Source: Bog-756 sp963725275
GTDB lineage: Bacteria; Actinomycetota; Acidimicrobiia; Acidimicrobiales; RAAP-2
Length of the DNA: 64,000 bases
NCBI GenBank assembly: GCA_963725275.1
Contig: CAVRXS010000005.1
Location: 62,001 to 126,000 of the forward strand
Reading direction: 5' to 3'
In this document: in pieces, positions 18,378 to 26,972 of the stretch
Layout: each line of letters starts with the position of its first letter
Numbering within the stretch: position 1 is the stretch's first letter
Position numbers and translations under genes: made by a program
Notes under the pieces: model-generated
Told to the model about the DNA's origin: nothing
The model's database searches: none
What the model saw: only the letters and a program-made list of their open reading frames with translations

Positions 18378-20448
18378 TCAGCCCGCCTTGGCCTTGACCA
18401 GCCGATCGGCCACGTTGGACGGCAGCACGTCGTAGTTGTGGTGTTCGGCCCGGAAGCGGCCCCGGCCCGCGGTGAGGGACCGTAGGTCGATCGCATATCT
18501 CGGGATCTCCGATGTCGGCACGAGCGCGGAGATGACCTGGACCCCGCCGTCCATGGTGTCGGTCCCCTGCACGCGTGCCCGGCGCGAGTTGAGGTCCCCG
18601 AGTACGTTCCCCTGCAGGCTGGCGGGCACGGTCACCTCGAGCAGCGAGATGGGTTCGAGCAGCACCGGACCGGCCTTGGCGAGCGCCTCACGGAAGGCGA
18701 GCAGCCCGGCCATCTTGAAGCTCATCTCCGACGAGTCGACGGGGTGGTGCTTTCCATCGGTGCAGGTCACCTGGACGTCGTCCACCGGGAAGCCGTGGAT
18801 GCCGCTCTCCATGGCCTCGATGACCCCTTTCTCCACCGCCGGGATGTACTGCCGCGGGATGGCACCACCGACCACCTTGTCGATGAACCGGAATCCGCCA
18901 CCGCGCTCGAGCGGCTCGATCTGGATCGACGCCACGCCGAACTGCCCGTGCCCTCCGCTCTGCTTCTTGTACTTCCCCTCGGCCTGGGCGGGTGCGGTGA
19001 TGGTCTCGCGGTAGGCGATGAGCACGTCCTCGCTCACCACCTCGACGCCGAACTTGCGCTCGAGCCGCTCCCGGGCGACCGCGAGGTGGGTCTCACCCGT
19101 TCCCCGCAGGATGGTCTGATGCGTTTCGTCGTTCCGCTCGACCACCAGGACCGAGTCCTCCTCCTGGAGCCGGTGGAGGCCGATCATGAGCTTGTCCTCG
19201 TCGCTCTTGGATTTGGGCCTCAGGCTGATCGAGAGGACCGCCGGCTCGGTGGGGGGAGCCGGGAGGACGACCGGCGTGCCCTTGGGCGCGAGGGTGTCAC
19301 CGGTGTTGACCTCGGCGAGCTTCGGCACGGCCACGATGTCCCCCGCCTGTGCCTCGTCGACCGGTTCGGCCTGCTTGCCGCGGAGCAGCTCGAGGACGTG
19401 GAGCCGCTCCTCGCGGTGGGTGCGCGAATTGGTGAGCACGCTGTCCGGCTTGATCGTCCCGGAGAGCACCCGCATGAGCGACACCTTGCCGACGTAGGGG
19501 TCGGACAGGGTCTTGAACACCCGGGTGAGTGGCAGACCGGCGGGATCGCAGGTCACCGGGAGCATGGCGTCGCCGGCGCGGACCTCGATCGGGGGCCGGG
19601 CATCCGGAGGCGGGGCGATCTCGACCAGGAGGCTGGCCAGGCGGTCGATGCCCACACCGGTGGCGGCCGAACCGCAGATGACCGGGAACACCACGCCCTG
19701 GGTGACCCCACCGGCGAGCGTGGCCTCGAGTTCGGCGGTGGAGGGGGTGTCGCCGTCGAGGTACCGCTCCATGAGATCGTCGTCGCCGACCACGATCCCC
19801 TCGACCAGCTGCTCGCGGACCTTGTGCTCGGTCGGCGCGAGGTCCTCGGGGATCGGCCCGGGCCGTGACGTCCCACCGTCGTAGAAGAGCGCTGAGTCGG
19901 TGAGGAGGTCGGCGATGCCGAGGAGACCCGAGTCATCGACGATGGGAAGCTCCAACGGGGCGATGCCTGCGCCGAACCGTTCCACGAGCGCCGCAAGGGT
20001 TCGATCGAACCTGGCCTGCTCGCGGTCGAGCTTGTTGACGAAGACGAACCGCGGAAGACCGAGTTCGGAGGCGAGGGTCCAGGCGGCTTCGGTCTGCGCC
20101 TCGATCCCCTCGACCGCGCTCACGACGATGACCACCGAGTCGACGACCGAGCAGGCCGCCCGGACCTCGCCGAAGAAGTCTGCATAGCCGGGGGTGTCGA
20201 TGATGTTGAGCTTGACTCCGCTCGCGACGGTCGGTGCCAGCGCGAGCGACATCGACATGTGGTGCTTGATCTCCTCGGGCTCGAAGTCGGTCACCGTCGA
20301 GCCGTCTTCGACGCTGTCCCTGCCGGGTGGTGGCACCGGTGGCGAAGAGCAGCGCCTCCGCCAACGACGTCTTGCCCGCCCCGCTGTGACCGATCAGGGC
20401 GACGTTGCGGACGCCACCACTCGGTGATCGCTGCACGACGATGACCAC
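18378..20448 (-). CDS. Elongation factor G-like GTPase (FusA2 type, frameshifted)
   Basis: A translational GTPase of about 690 residues. The P-loop GHSGAGKTSLAEALLFATGA lies in one frame and the rest, from DSVEDGSTVTDFEPEE, in another; removing one base in the CCC at 20318-20320 joins them. Further motifs are NIIDTPGYADF (G3), FVNKLDRE (G4), EF-G domains II-V and the C-terminal PTSEIPRYAIDLRSLTAGRG. It resembles the second EF-G of actinobacteria, which does not replace FusA and has no settled role. GTG 20448 or GTG 20436 is the start, both after an AAGGGG-type site. No ribosomal genes neighbour it. Confidence 0.85.
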
Positions 20449-20655
20449 CCCCTTCTTCCCCGGCCGACCTCGGAGTCCTGCTCGCCTCTCGTTCCCCTCC
20501 GGCCGCACCCGGCGGCCGCTCCCCTCCGACGTTCGTAATGTCGCTCTGCCACCCTATGCCCGTGCGCAGGCATTGCGCACCTCGAATTCCCGTGCGACGG
20601 CCCGGGTTTAGCATCGCTGCGAGGAACGACCCGCGGGACGATCGGAGGACGAGCC

Positions 20656-21027
20656 ATGGCTGCGATCCGGCTGGCAGCGATATCGCTGGACACCACCGAT
20701 CCGAGCGGCCTGGCGGGCTTCTACCGCGACCTGCTCGGAGTGACCGTGATGTTCGAGTCGGAGGAGTTCGTCGCCCTCGAGGGTGCGGGCGTGCTGCTCA
20801 CGACCCAGCGCGTCCCGGACCATCGGGCACCGGACTGGCCCGACAGCGGAACCCCCAAGCAGATGCACCTGGAGCTGGCGGTCGACGATCTCGAGGCGGC
20901 GGAGGCTCGGGCACTCTCCCTCGGCGCCCGAAAGGCGGACGAGCAGCCGGCCCCCGACCGGTGGCGCGTGCTGCTCGACCCTGCGGGCCATCCCTTCTGC
21001 ATCACCACGCTGATCCCCGAGACCTGA
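20656..21027 (+). CDS. VOC-family (glyoxalase-like) protein
   Basis: A 123-residue single-domain VOC protein: AAISLDTTDPSGLAGFYRDLLGV at the start, QMHLELAVDDLEAAEARALSLGA in the middle and VLLDPAGHPFCIT near the end. This is the actinobacterial stand-alone type; the metal-binding set looks incomplete, so it may bind rather than convert its ligand. CGGAGG lies before the ATG. It is divergent from the EF-G-like gene and upstream of the ArsR-type regulator. Confidence 0.8.
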   Translation: MAAIRLAAISLDTTDPSGLAGFYRDLLGVTVMFESEEFVALEGAGVLLTTQRVPDHRAPDWPDSGTPKQMHLELAVDDLEAAEARALSLGARKADEQPAPDRWRVLLDPAGHPFCITTLIPET

Positions 21028-21078
21028 TCCGCCGGCCCGTCCAAGGCGGCTCCTATTCGCTGGCTTGAGTGTGCCGGT

Positions 21079-21108
21079 TTGACAGGTGACCAAAAGGTCA
21101 CATATCAT
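21079..21108 (+). promoter_or_regulatory. Autoregulated promoter with perfect operator palindrome
   Basis: GTGACC (21086-21091), AAAA (21092-21095) and GGTCAC (21096-21101) form a perfect 16-base palindrome. It lies inside the spacer between a consensus -35 TTGACA (21079-21084) and a -10 TATCAT (21103-21108). The -10 ends six bases before GTG 21115, so the mRNA is probably leaderless. The layout predicts direct repression by the ArsR-type protein encoded immediately downstream. Confidence 0.75.
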
Positions 21109-21114
21109 TGATCC

Positions 21115-21867
21115 GTGGACCTGGTGTTCAAGGCGCTCGCAGACCCGACCCGGCGCAGCCTGCTCGACGAGCTGTTCGTCAGGGACGGCCAGTCGCTGGT
21201 GCGGCTCGAGGAGCGCTTCCCGATGACTCGGTTCGGGGTCATGAAGCACCTCAAGCTGCTCGAGGAGGCCGGACTGGTGGTCACCGCACGGCGCGGCCGC
21301 GAGAAGCTGCATTTCCTGAACCCGGTCCCGATCAGGCTCGTCCACGACCGGTGGGTGAGCAAGTACGCAGAACCCTGGGCAGCCGGGCTGGCCGGCCTCA
21401 GAGAGGAATTGGAGCGACCCATGGAGAAGCTGTTCGAGATCTACATCAAGACCACGCCGGAACGCCTCTGGGAGGCGATCACCGATCCCGAGATCAGGAG
21501 CAAGTACAACTTCGGAGCCGCCGTGACGTCGGAGTGGACCCCCGGGGCGCGCATCCACCTCGAATCCGGCGGGCCGGACACACTGCTCGCAGACGGGGAG
21601 GTGCTCGAGGCCGACCCACCGAGGCGACTCGTCCACACGATGGTGGCCCTCTGGAGCCCCGAGGTGGAGCGCGAGAGGACCTCGCGGGTGACCTGGGAGA
21701 TCGAGCCGGTCGGGGACTCCTGCCGTCTGCTGGTGACCCACGACCAGATGCGTGAGGGAGCCAACTCCGAGATCTACGGTGGCTGGCCGATGATCCTCTC
21801 CGGACTCAAGACCTGGCTCGAGAGTGGCGAGCTGCTCACCACTCCCGGATCGCTCCGGTACGCGTGA
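21115..21867 (+). CDS. ArsR-type HTH regulator fused to SRPBCC (AHSA1-like) domain
   Basis: A 250-residue two-domain protein. Residues 1-95 are an ArsR winged helix (FKALADPTRRSLLDELF, then RFGVMKHLKLLEEAGLV). From about residue 105 an AHSA1-like SRPBCC domain begins (EIYIKTTPERLWEAITDP) and runs to WPMILSGLKTWLES. No metal-binding Cys cluster is seen, so the SRPBCC pocket is the likely ligand sensor. The gene starts at GTG 21115 directly after its own operator and has no Shine-Dalgarno. Its end overlaps the lipoyl-protein gene by four bases. Confidence 0.88.
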   Translation: MDLVFKALADPTRRSLLDELFVRDGQSLVRLEERFPMTRFGVMKHLKLLEEAGLVVTARRGREKLHFLNPVPIRLVHDRWVSKYAEPWAAGLAGLREELERPMEKLFEIYIKTTPERLWEAITDPEIRSKYNFGAAVTSEWTPGARIHLESGGPDTLLADGEVLEADPPRRLVHTMVALWSPEVERERTSRVTWEIEPVGDSCRLLVTHDQMREGANSEIYGGWPMILSGLKTWLESGELLTTPGSLRYA

Positions 21868-22100
21868 GCGCCGAGCTCCGCATCCCGAAGCTCGGCATGG
21901 AGATGACCGAGGCCACGCTCGCCGAATGGCTCGTCGAGGACGGTGCCGTGGTCTCCCAGGACCAGCCCATCTACGTGCTCGATACCGACAAGGTCTCCAG
22001 CGAGATCGGCGCACCGGCCGGCGGGATCCTCCACCGGATCGGGCTGGAGGGCGAGACCTACCCGGTCGGGGAGCCCATCGGCACGCTCGACGCGATCTGA
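21864..22100 (+). CDS. Stand-alone lipoyl/biotinyl-carrier domain protein
   Basis: A 78-residue single domain with the lipoyl fold: IPKLGMEMTEATLAEWLVED, the hairpin DTDKVSSEIGAPAGG with the modifiable Lys at about 43, and GETYPVGEPIGTL. DKV with a preceding Asp is typical of lipoylated E2 domains; biotin domains usually show MKM. No catalytic E2 domain is attached or encoded nearby. GTG 21864 overlaps the ArsR-SRPBCC stop (GTGA), so the two are translationally coupled. E1 alpha and beta genes lie about 4 kb downstream. Confidence 0.85.
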   Translation: MSAELRIPKLGMEMTEATLAEWLVEDGAVVSQDQPIYVLDTDKVSSEIGAPAGGILHRIGLEGETYPVGEPIGTLDAI

Positions 22101-22132
22101 GCGCGCTGCGCGACCGGAGAGAGGAGCAGGCC

Positions 22133-22491
22133 ATGGACCAACCGACCGCCGAGCGGGGGTTGCACGAGCTCGAGCCTCTGGTCGAGGAGTGGACCCTGCA
22201 GGCGAGATCACCCGATAGCGTTTCCGTCATCGGCTGTGACGGGCCAACGGCACGTACGTCCAGCTCTATTCGGACGACCGCGGGGTCTGCCGTGTCTACG
22301 AGATGACCATCGGCGACGGCGAGTGGACACTCCGGCGCGACGGCGAACCGTTCTCCCAACGGTTCACCGCGTCGTTCGGGGACGGCGGAAACACGATCAC
22401 CGGACGGTGGGAGATCGCCGACGGCGGCACCGGGTACAGGCCCGACTTCGAACTCGTCTACCGAAGGGTCGACGCCCGGCTCCGGCGCTGA
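22133..22491 (+). pseudogene. Remnant of a small conserved protein (internal deletion plus frameshift)
   Basis: The N-terminus DQPTAERGLHELEPLVEEWTLQAR runs almost directly into SVIGCDG, then the frame shifts near 22241 (one G missing in a GGG run) and continues as NGTYVQLYSDDRGVCRVYEM, GEWTLRRDGEPFSQRFTASF and GRWEIADGG to the end. Proteins of this type known to me from actinobacteria have an extra segment of roughly 40-50 residues between the two parts, so this copy seems to have lost it. Function of the family is unknown. The RBS AGGAGCAGG is intact. Confidence 0.55.
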
Positions 22492-22568
22492 GGCGCTCCG
22501 CCACGAGCCCGGTGCGGTCGGTCGACCCCGCACTAGCATCGGCCGGCGGGCGCAGAGGGAGGACCGGG

Positions 22569-22964
22569 GTGGACGACGAGGACCAGATCAGGCGCACCAT
22601 CGCCGAGTACAGCCACCGCTGGGACGACGGGCTGCTCGACGAATTCGCCGATCTGTTCACCGAGGACGCCCGGCTCCTCGTGATGGGAATCGTCAACGAG
22701 GGGCGCGGGGCCATCCGCGACTACATGAAGTTGGTGGGGGACGCGGGACGCGGGCTGCACGTGACCACCAACGTGCTGGTCGAGGTCCAGGGGAATACCG
22801 CCGGCGCGGTCACCGGCTACCTCTTCGTGCGGCAAGGACCCGACGGTCCCGGGATCGTCGCCGCCGGCCGGTACCACGACCAGCTCGTGCGGAACCCCGA
22901 CCGGTGGCGCTTCTCGGTCCGTGCGATCTCGATGCTCGACCCCGACCGGGGCGGCGATGCCTGA
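22569..22964 (+). CDS. SnoaL/NTF2-like protein
   Basis: A 131-residue NTF2-fold protein: DQIRRTIAEYSHRWDDGLLDEFADLF, then DARLLVMG, then HVTTNVLVEVQG and a C-terminal strand pair (YHDQLVRNPDRWRFSVRAISML). In catabolic operons such proteins are small subunits or lyases/hydratases of ring cleavage; here it could pair with the Rieske protein as a beta-subunit-like partner. GAGGGAGGACC precedes the GTG. It overlaps the Rieske gene by eight bases. Confidence 0.8.
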   Translation: MDDEDQIRRTIAEYSHRWDDGLLDEFADLFTEDARLLVMGIVNEGRGAIRDYMKLVGDAGRGLHVTTNVLVEVQGNTAGAVTGYLFVRQGPDGPGIVAAGRYHDQLVRNPDRWRFSVRAISMLDPDRGGDA

Positions 22965-24307
22965 GCTCGACCTCCGGTCGTCTCCCTGGGCGATCGATCG
23001 GCCGGACGCCGTCGCCGCGGAGCGGTACTTCGACCGGGGCTTCGCCGACCTCGAGCGCGAGCGCCTCTGGCCGCACGCCTGGCAGATGGCCTGCCGGCTC
23101 GAGGAGCTCCCCGATCCCGGGGACTTCGTCGAGTACACGATCTGCGACCAGTCGGTCCTCCTGGTACGTCTCGACGCCGACACCGTGCGCTGCTACCACA
23201 ACGCCTGCCGTCACCGTGCCACCCAGCTGGTGATGGGCAGCGGCACCTTCGGTGGCGCCGGGATCGTCTGCCCGTTCCACGGCTGGCGCTGGGGGCTCGA
23301 CGGGACCAACTCCTTCGTCTACGCCCCGCACGCCTTCGACCCCGCGCTGCTCGCCCCGGAGGAGATCTGCCTCCGGCAGGTGCGGGTGGAGCTCTGGGGC
23401 GGCTGCGCCTGGATCAACCTGGACCCGGACGCGCCGTCCCTCGTCGACGCCCTGGATCCGCTGCCGTCGTTGCTGGACCCGCTCGGCGTCGCCGACATGC
23501 GGGTCCACTGGTGGAAGGCGGTCGTCCTCCCCGCCAACTGGAAGCTCGCCCAGGAGGCGTTCCTCGAGGGATACCACGTCCCCCAGACCCACCCCCAGCT
23601 CACGCTCGGCCACCCCGAGCGCTACGACCCGGACAGCCTCGACTACGCGGTCTACCCACGCGGACACTCGAGCTTCGAGCTCCGGGCCGATGCACAGGCC
23701 CGCAAGGGTGCAGAGGTCGGGGTGACCGAGGTCGACGCCATCATCGAGTCGGCCCGGCAGCTCTGCAGCGGACTCGACGCGATGACCCTCGAGCGCGACC
23801 TGCACGTGATCGAGGGGATGCGGCACCGCCCCATCCCCGAGGGCAGCACCTTCCGCGAGGAGCTGGTCGCGTCGCTCTACGCGTACGCGGCCGACGCCGC
23901 CATCCCGCTCCCGCCGCCCGAGCCGTCCACCCTCGCCCGCTGGGGCGGGATGTTCTTCGCCTTCCCCAATTACTTCGTGCTCCCCCAGTACGGCAATGCG
24001 CTCGTCTACCGCTCGCGGCCCAACGGCGACGATCCCGAGTCGTGCCTCTTCGAGGTCTGGTCGATCACCATCCCGGCCGAGGGTGATGCGGTGCCGCGAC
24101 CGGTGCGCGGGGGACCGTTCGCCCCGGATGACCGCGAGCAATTGGCCCCGCATCCCGTTACAGGACTTCTCCAACATCGGCCGGCAGCAGCGCGGTCTCC
24201 ACAGCAGCAGCATCACCGGGATGCGGCTCTCCCATACCTACGAGGGCGGCATCGTCAACATGCACCGCGAGCTCGACCGGTATCTCGCCGGTCCGGTCGT
24301 CGGGTGA
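22957..24307 (+). CDS. Rieske non-heme iron oxygenase, alpha subunit type (frameshifted)
   Basis: About 450 residues after repair. The Rieske [2Fe-2S] ligands are CRH in NACRHRAT and CPFH in CPFHGWRWG; the mononuclear iron site is visible in WKLAQEAFLEGYHVPQTH. The frame breaks at 24142-24143: one extra T in CAATTGG separates DDREQ from WPRIPLQDFSNIGRQQRG, which is the family C-terminus with YEGGIVNMHRELDRYL. It would hydroxylate an aromatic or alicyclic substrate. No ferredoxin or reductase gene lies in the window, so electrons must come from proteins encoded elsewhere. It overlaps the SnoaL gene and is followed after four bases by the flavoprotein gene. Confidence 0.88.
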
Positions 24308-24311
24308 CCCG

Positions 24312-25976
24312 GTGACGACGGACGTGGCAGCAGCCGACGTGATCGTGGTGGGCTCGGGGGCTGCGGCCCTGTCGTCCGCCATCGCCGCCGCCGACAACGG
24401 AGCGCGTGTCGCGATCGTCGAGCGCACCGGCTGGATCGGTGGGACGACCGCGGTCTCGGGCGGTGGGATCTGGATGCCCTGCAACCACCGGCTCTCCGAA
24501 CGGGGGGTGGTCGACTCGAGGGAGGAGGCACTCGCCTACATGGGCCGGATGACCGCGGGGCGGACGCCGCTCGAGCTGCTCGAGCGCTACGTCGACCGGG
24601 GCCCGGGCATCGTGGCCGGCCTCGAGGAGCGGACACCGCTGCGGCTGCGGTCTATGTCCTGGCCGGACTACCACCCCGAGATGGACGGGGCGAAGGCCTC
24701 CGGCCGCATGCTCGAGCCCGTCCTCTTCGGCACCGCCGGGCTCGGCGAGTGGGCGGAGCGGCTCCGGCCGGCACCGGTGCTCGGGTTCCCGATCACCCTC
24801 GAGGAGTCCACGGTCGAGTGGCGGCCGGCCTACTTCCCGGAGCGGTTCGACGCTGCCGCTGTGCAACAGCGCGTCGCCGACCACATGGTGGCATGCGGCC
24901 GGGCGCTGATCGCGGGCCTCCTCGAGGCGTGCCTGTCCCGCGGCATCCGGCCCGCGCTCGAGACCCGGGCGTGCGAGCTCGCGATGAGCGGAGAACGGGT
25001 CGCCGGGCTGGTCCTGGACGGTGGTGGCCGGCGCTCGGTGATGCCGGCCGGAGCGGTCGTGCTCGCGAGCGGCGGCTACGAGTGGAACAGCGAGCTGCGC
25101 ACCCGCTTCCTCCCCGGTCCGTTGACCCATCCCCACACCCCGCCGGCCAACGAGGGCGACGGGCTGCTCATGGCCATGGAGGTCGGCGCCGACCTCGCCA
25201 ACATGAACGAGGCCTGGTGGTACCCGGCGGCGTCGGTGCCCGGGGAACAGTACGAGCAGCGGCCGCTCGCCCGCTTCGTCGGCGTCGAGCGGACCGCCCC
25301 GCACTCGATCATCGTCGACCGGTTCGGTGCCAGGTTCGTCAACGAGGCGGCCAACTACAACGACATGCAGAAGGCGTTCTTCTCGTTCGACGCCAACGAG
25401 TACCTCCCCCGGCACCTCCCCTGCTGGGCGGTGTTCGACAGCCAGTACCGCGCCCGGTACTCGGTGACGACCGTACGGCCGTCGGACCCCGATCCCGACT
25501 GGCTGCCGGTGCACGACAGCCTCGACGGCCTCGCGGGCAGGGTCGGGATCGACCCGGTCGGGCTCGCCGCCACGGTCGAGCGGTGGAACCGGTTCGTGGC
25601 GGACGGACGGGATCGCGACTTCGGACGCGGGCAGAGCGCCTACGACCGCTTCCACGGTGATCCCTCCGCACCCCATCCCAACCTCGGGACCATCGAGCGC
25701 GGACCCTTCTACGCGCTGCCGGTCCATGTCGGCACGGTCGGTACCAAGGGCGGCCCGAGGGTCGACGGCGACGGTCGGATCCTGCACGTCCACGACCGCC
25801 CCATCCCCGGCCTTTACGGTGCCGGCAACGCGATCGCCTCCCCTGCCGGGCCCGCCTACTTCGGGGGAGGCACCTCGATCGGCATGGCGGTGGTCTGGGG
25901 CCACCTGGCCGGAGCGCATGCCGCGGTCCATGCCGCGGGCGGGGTCCCGGCCGTCGCCGGAACCGGACCGTCGTGA
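24312..25976 (+). CDS. FAD-dependent dehydrogenase, 3-ketosteroid delta-1-dehydrogenase-like
   Basis: A 554-residue flavoprotein of the FAD_binding_2 type. The dinucleotide fold is VVGSGAAALSSAIAAADNG with ERTGWIGGTTAVSGGGIWMP, and the C-terminal FAD segment is GAGNAIASPAGPAYFGGGTSIG, where the Tyr and Gly match KstD active-site positions. The family inserts C=C bonds next to a ketone in steroids or related ring compounds. Substrate here is inferred only. GTG 24312 starts four bases after the Rieske stop and the end overlaps the E1 alpha gene (GTGA). Confidence 0.85.
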   Translation: MTTDVAAADVIVVGSGAAALSSAIAAADNGARVAIVERTGWIGGTTAVSGGGIWMPCNHRLSERGVVDSREEALAYMGRMTAGRTPLELLERYVDRGPGIVAGLEERTPLRLRSMSWPDYHPEMDGAKASGRMLEPVLFGTAGLGEWAERLRPAPVLGFPITLEESTVEWRPAYFPERFDAAAVQQRVADHMVACGRALIAGLLEACLSRGIRPALETRACELAMSGERVAGLVLDGGGRRSVMPAGAVVLASGGYEWNSELRTRFLPGPLTHPHTPPANEGDGLLMAMEVGADLANMNEAWWYPAASVPGEQYEQRPLARFVGVERTAPHSIIVDRFGARFVNEAANYNDMQKAFFSFDANEYLPRHLPCWAVFDSQYRARYSVTTVRPSDPDPDWLPVHDSLDGLAGRVGIDPVGLAATVERWNRFVADGRDRDFGRGQSAYDRFHGDPSAPHPNLGTIERGPFYALPVHVGTVGTKGGPRVDGDGRILHVHDRPIPGLYGAGNAIASPAGPAYFGGGTSIGMAVVWGHLAGAHAAVHAAGGVPAVAGTGPS

Positions 25977-26972
25977 GCGCCGCGGGTCCGGCCGGGCCGT
26001 CGACCGCCGAGCGGCTGCGCATGTTCGAGCTCATGGTGCTCATCCGCACCTGCGACGAGCGGGTGCGGCGCGGCCTCTCCGGGGGCGAGTTCGCCTGCAC
26101 CTACTGGCCGGCGACCGGCCAGGAGGCCATCGCCGCCGCTCTGGGCACGGTCCTGCGACAGGACGACCAGCTCGTGAGCACCTACCGCGGACTCCACGAC
26201 CAGCTGGCAAAGGGGGTCCCGATCGGTCCGCTGGTCGCCGAGATGCTCACCCGCTCGACCGGGGTCAACGGGGGGAAGGGCGGCGCCATGCACATCTCGC
26301 ACCCGCCCTCCGGCCTCGTGCTCTCGACCGGGATCGTCGGGTCCGGGATCCCGATCGCGGTCGGTGTCGCGCTCGGCGGCGCGCCTGCAGGGCACGGACC
26401 GGGTGACCGTGGCCAGCTTCGGCGACGGCGCCACCGGGACCGGGTCCTTCCACGAGGCGGTGAACCTCGCCGCGCTCTGGGACCTGCCCGTCGTCCTCGT
26501 GTGCCAGGACAACCGGTACGCCGAGATGACCCCGACCGCCGAGGCCCAGCCGGTCGGCCATGTCTCCGACCGGGCAGCGGCCTACGGGATCCCGGGGCTC
26601 CACGTCGACGGCAACGATCCGGACGCGGTGTACCGGGTCCTCGACGAGGCGGTCGCGAGGGCCAGGGCGGGCGTAGGGCCGACGCTGCTCGAGTGCACGA
26701 CCTTCCGGCTCTTCGGCCACTACTTCGGCGACCCGATGGCGTACATCCCACCCGAGGAGCTCGAGGCAGCCCGGCAGGCCGAGCCCGTCGCACGCTACCG
26801 GGCGGCACTGCTCGCCGACGGGGTCCTCGACGCCGATGGCGTCGCCGGCATCGAGGAGCAGGCGCGGAGTGCGGTCGACGGGGCGTTCACCGAGGCCCTC
26901 GCGGCCGGCTCCCCGGACGGTGCTGAGGCCCTCGTCGACGTCTACGCGGACCCGCGCGGGATACCGCAATGA
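25973..26972 (+). CDS. 2-oxoacid (or acetoin) dehydrogenase E1 alpha subunit (frameshifted)
   Basis: About 330 residues after repair. Features are FELMVLIRTCDERV at the start, GQEAIAAALG, the GGKGGAMHISHP loop, GIVGSGIPIAVGVAL, and the thiamine-diphosphate motif GDGATGTGSFHEAVNLAALWDLPVVLVCQDN. The frame breaks between 26375 and 26392, inside the short alanine/glycine stretch before QGTDRVTVASFGDG. It decarboxylates a 2-oxo acid or cleaves acetoin with E1 beta and passes the acyl group to a lipoyl arm. Start and end both overlap neighbours by four bases, so it is tightly coupled to the flavoprotein and E1 beta genes. Confidence 0.87.

Noticed and set aside
20608..22539. A 643-codon minus-strand frame over the VOC, ArsR-SRPBCC and lipoyl genes
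   Set aside because: No family motif; it is the reverse of three well-supported genes and of their promoter.
24255..25931. A 558-codon minus-strand frame antisense to the KstD-like gene
   Set aside because: Asp/Arg/Pro-rich shadow; the plus strand has a complete FAD enzyme.
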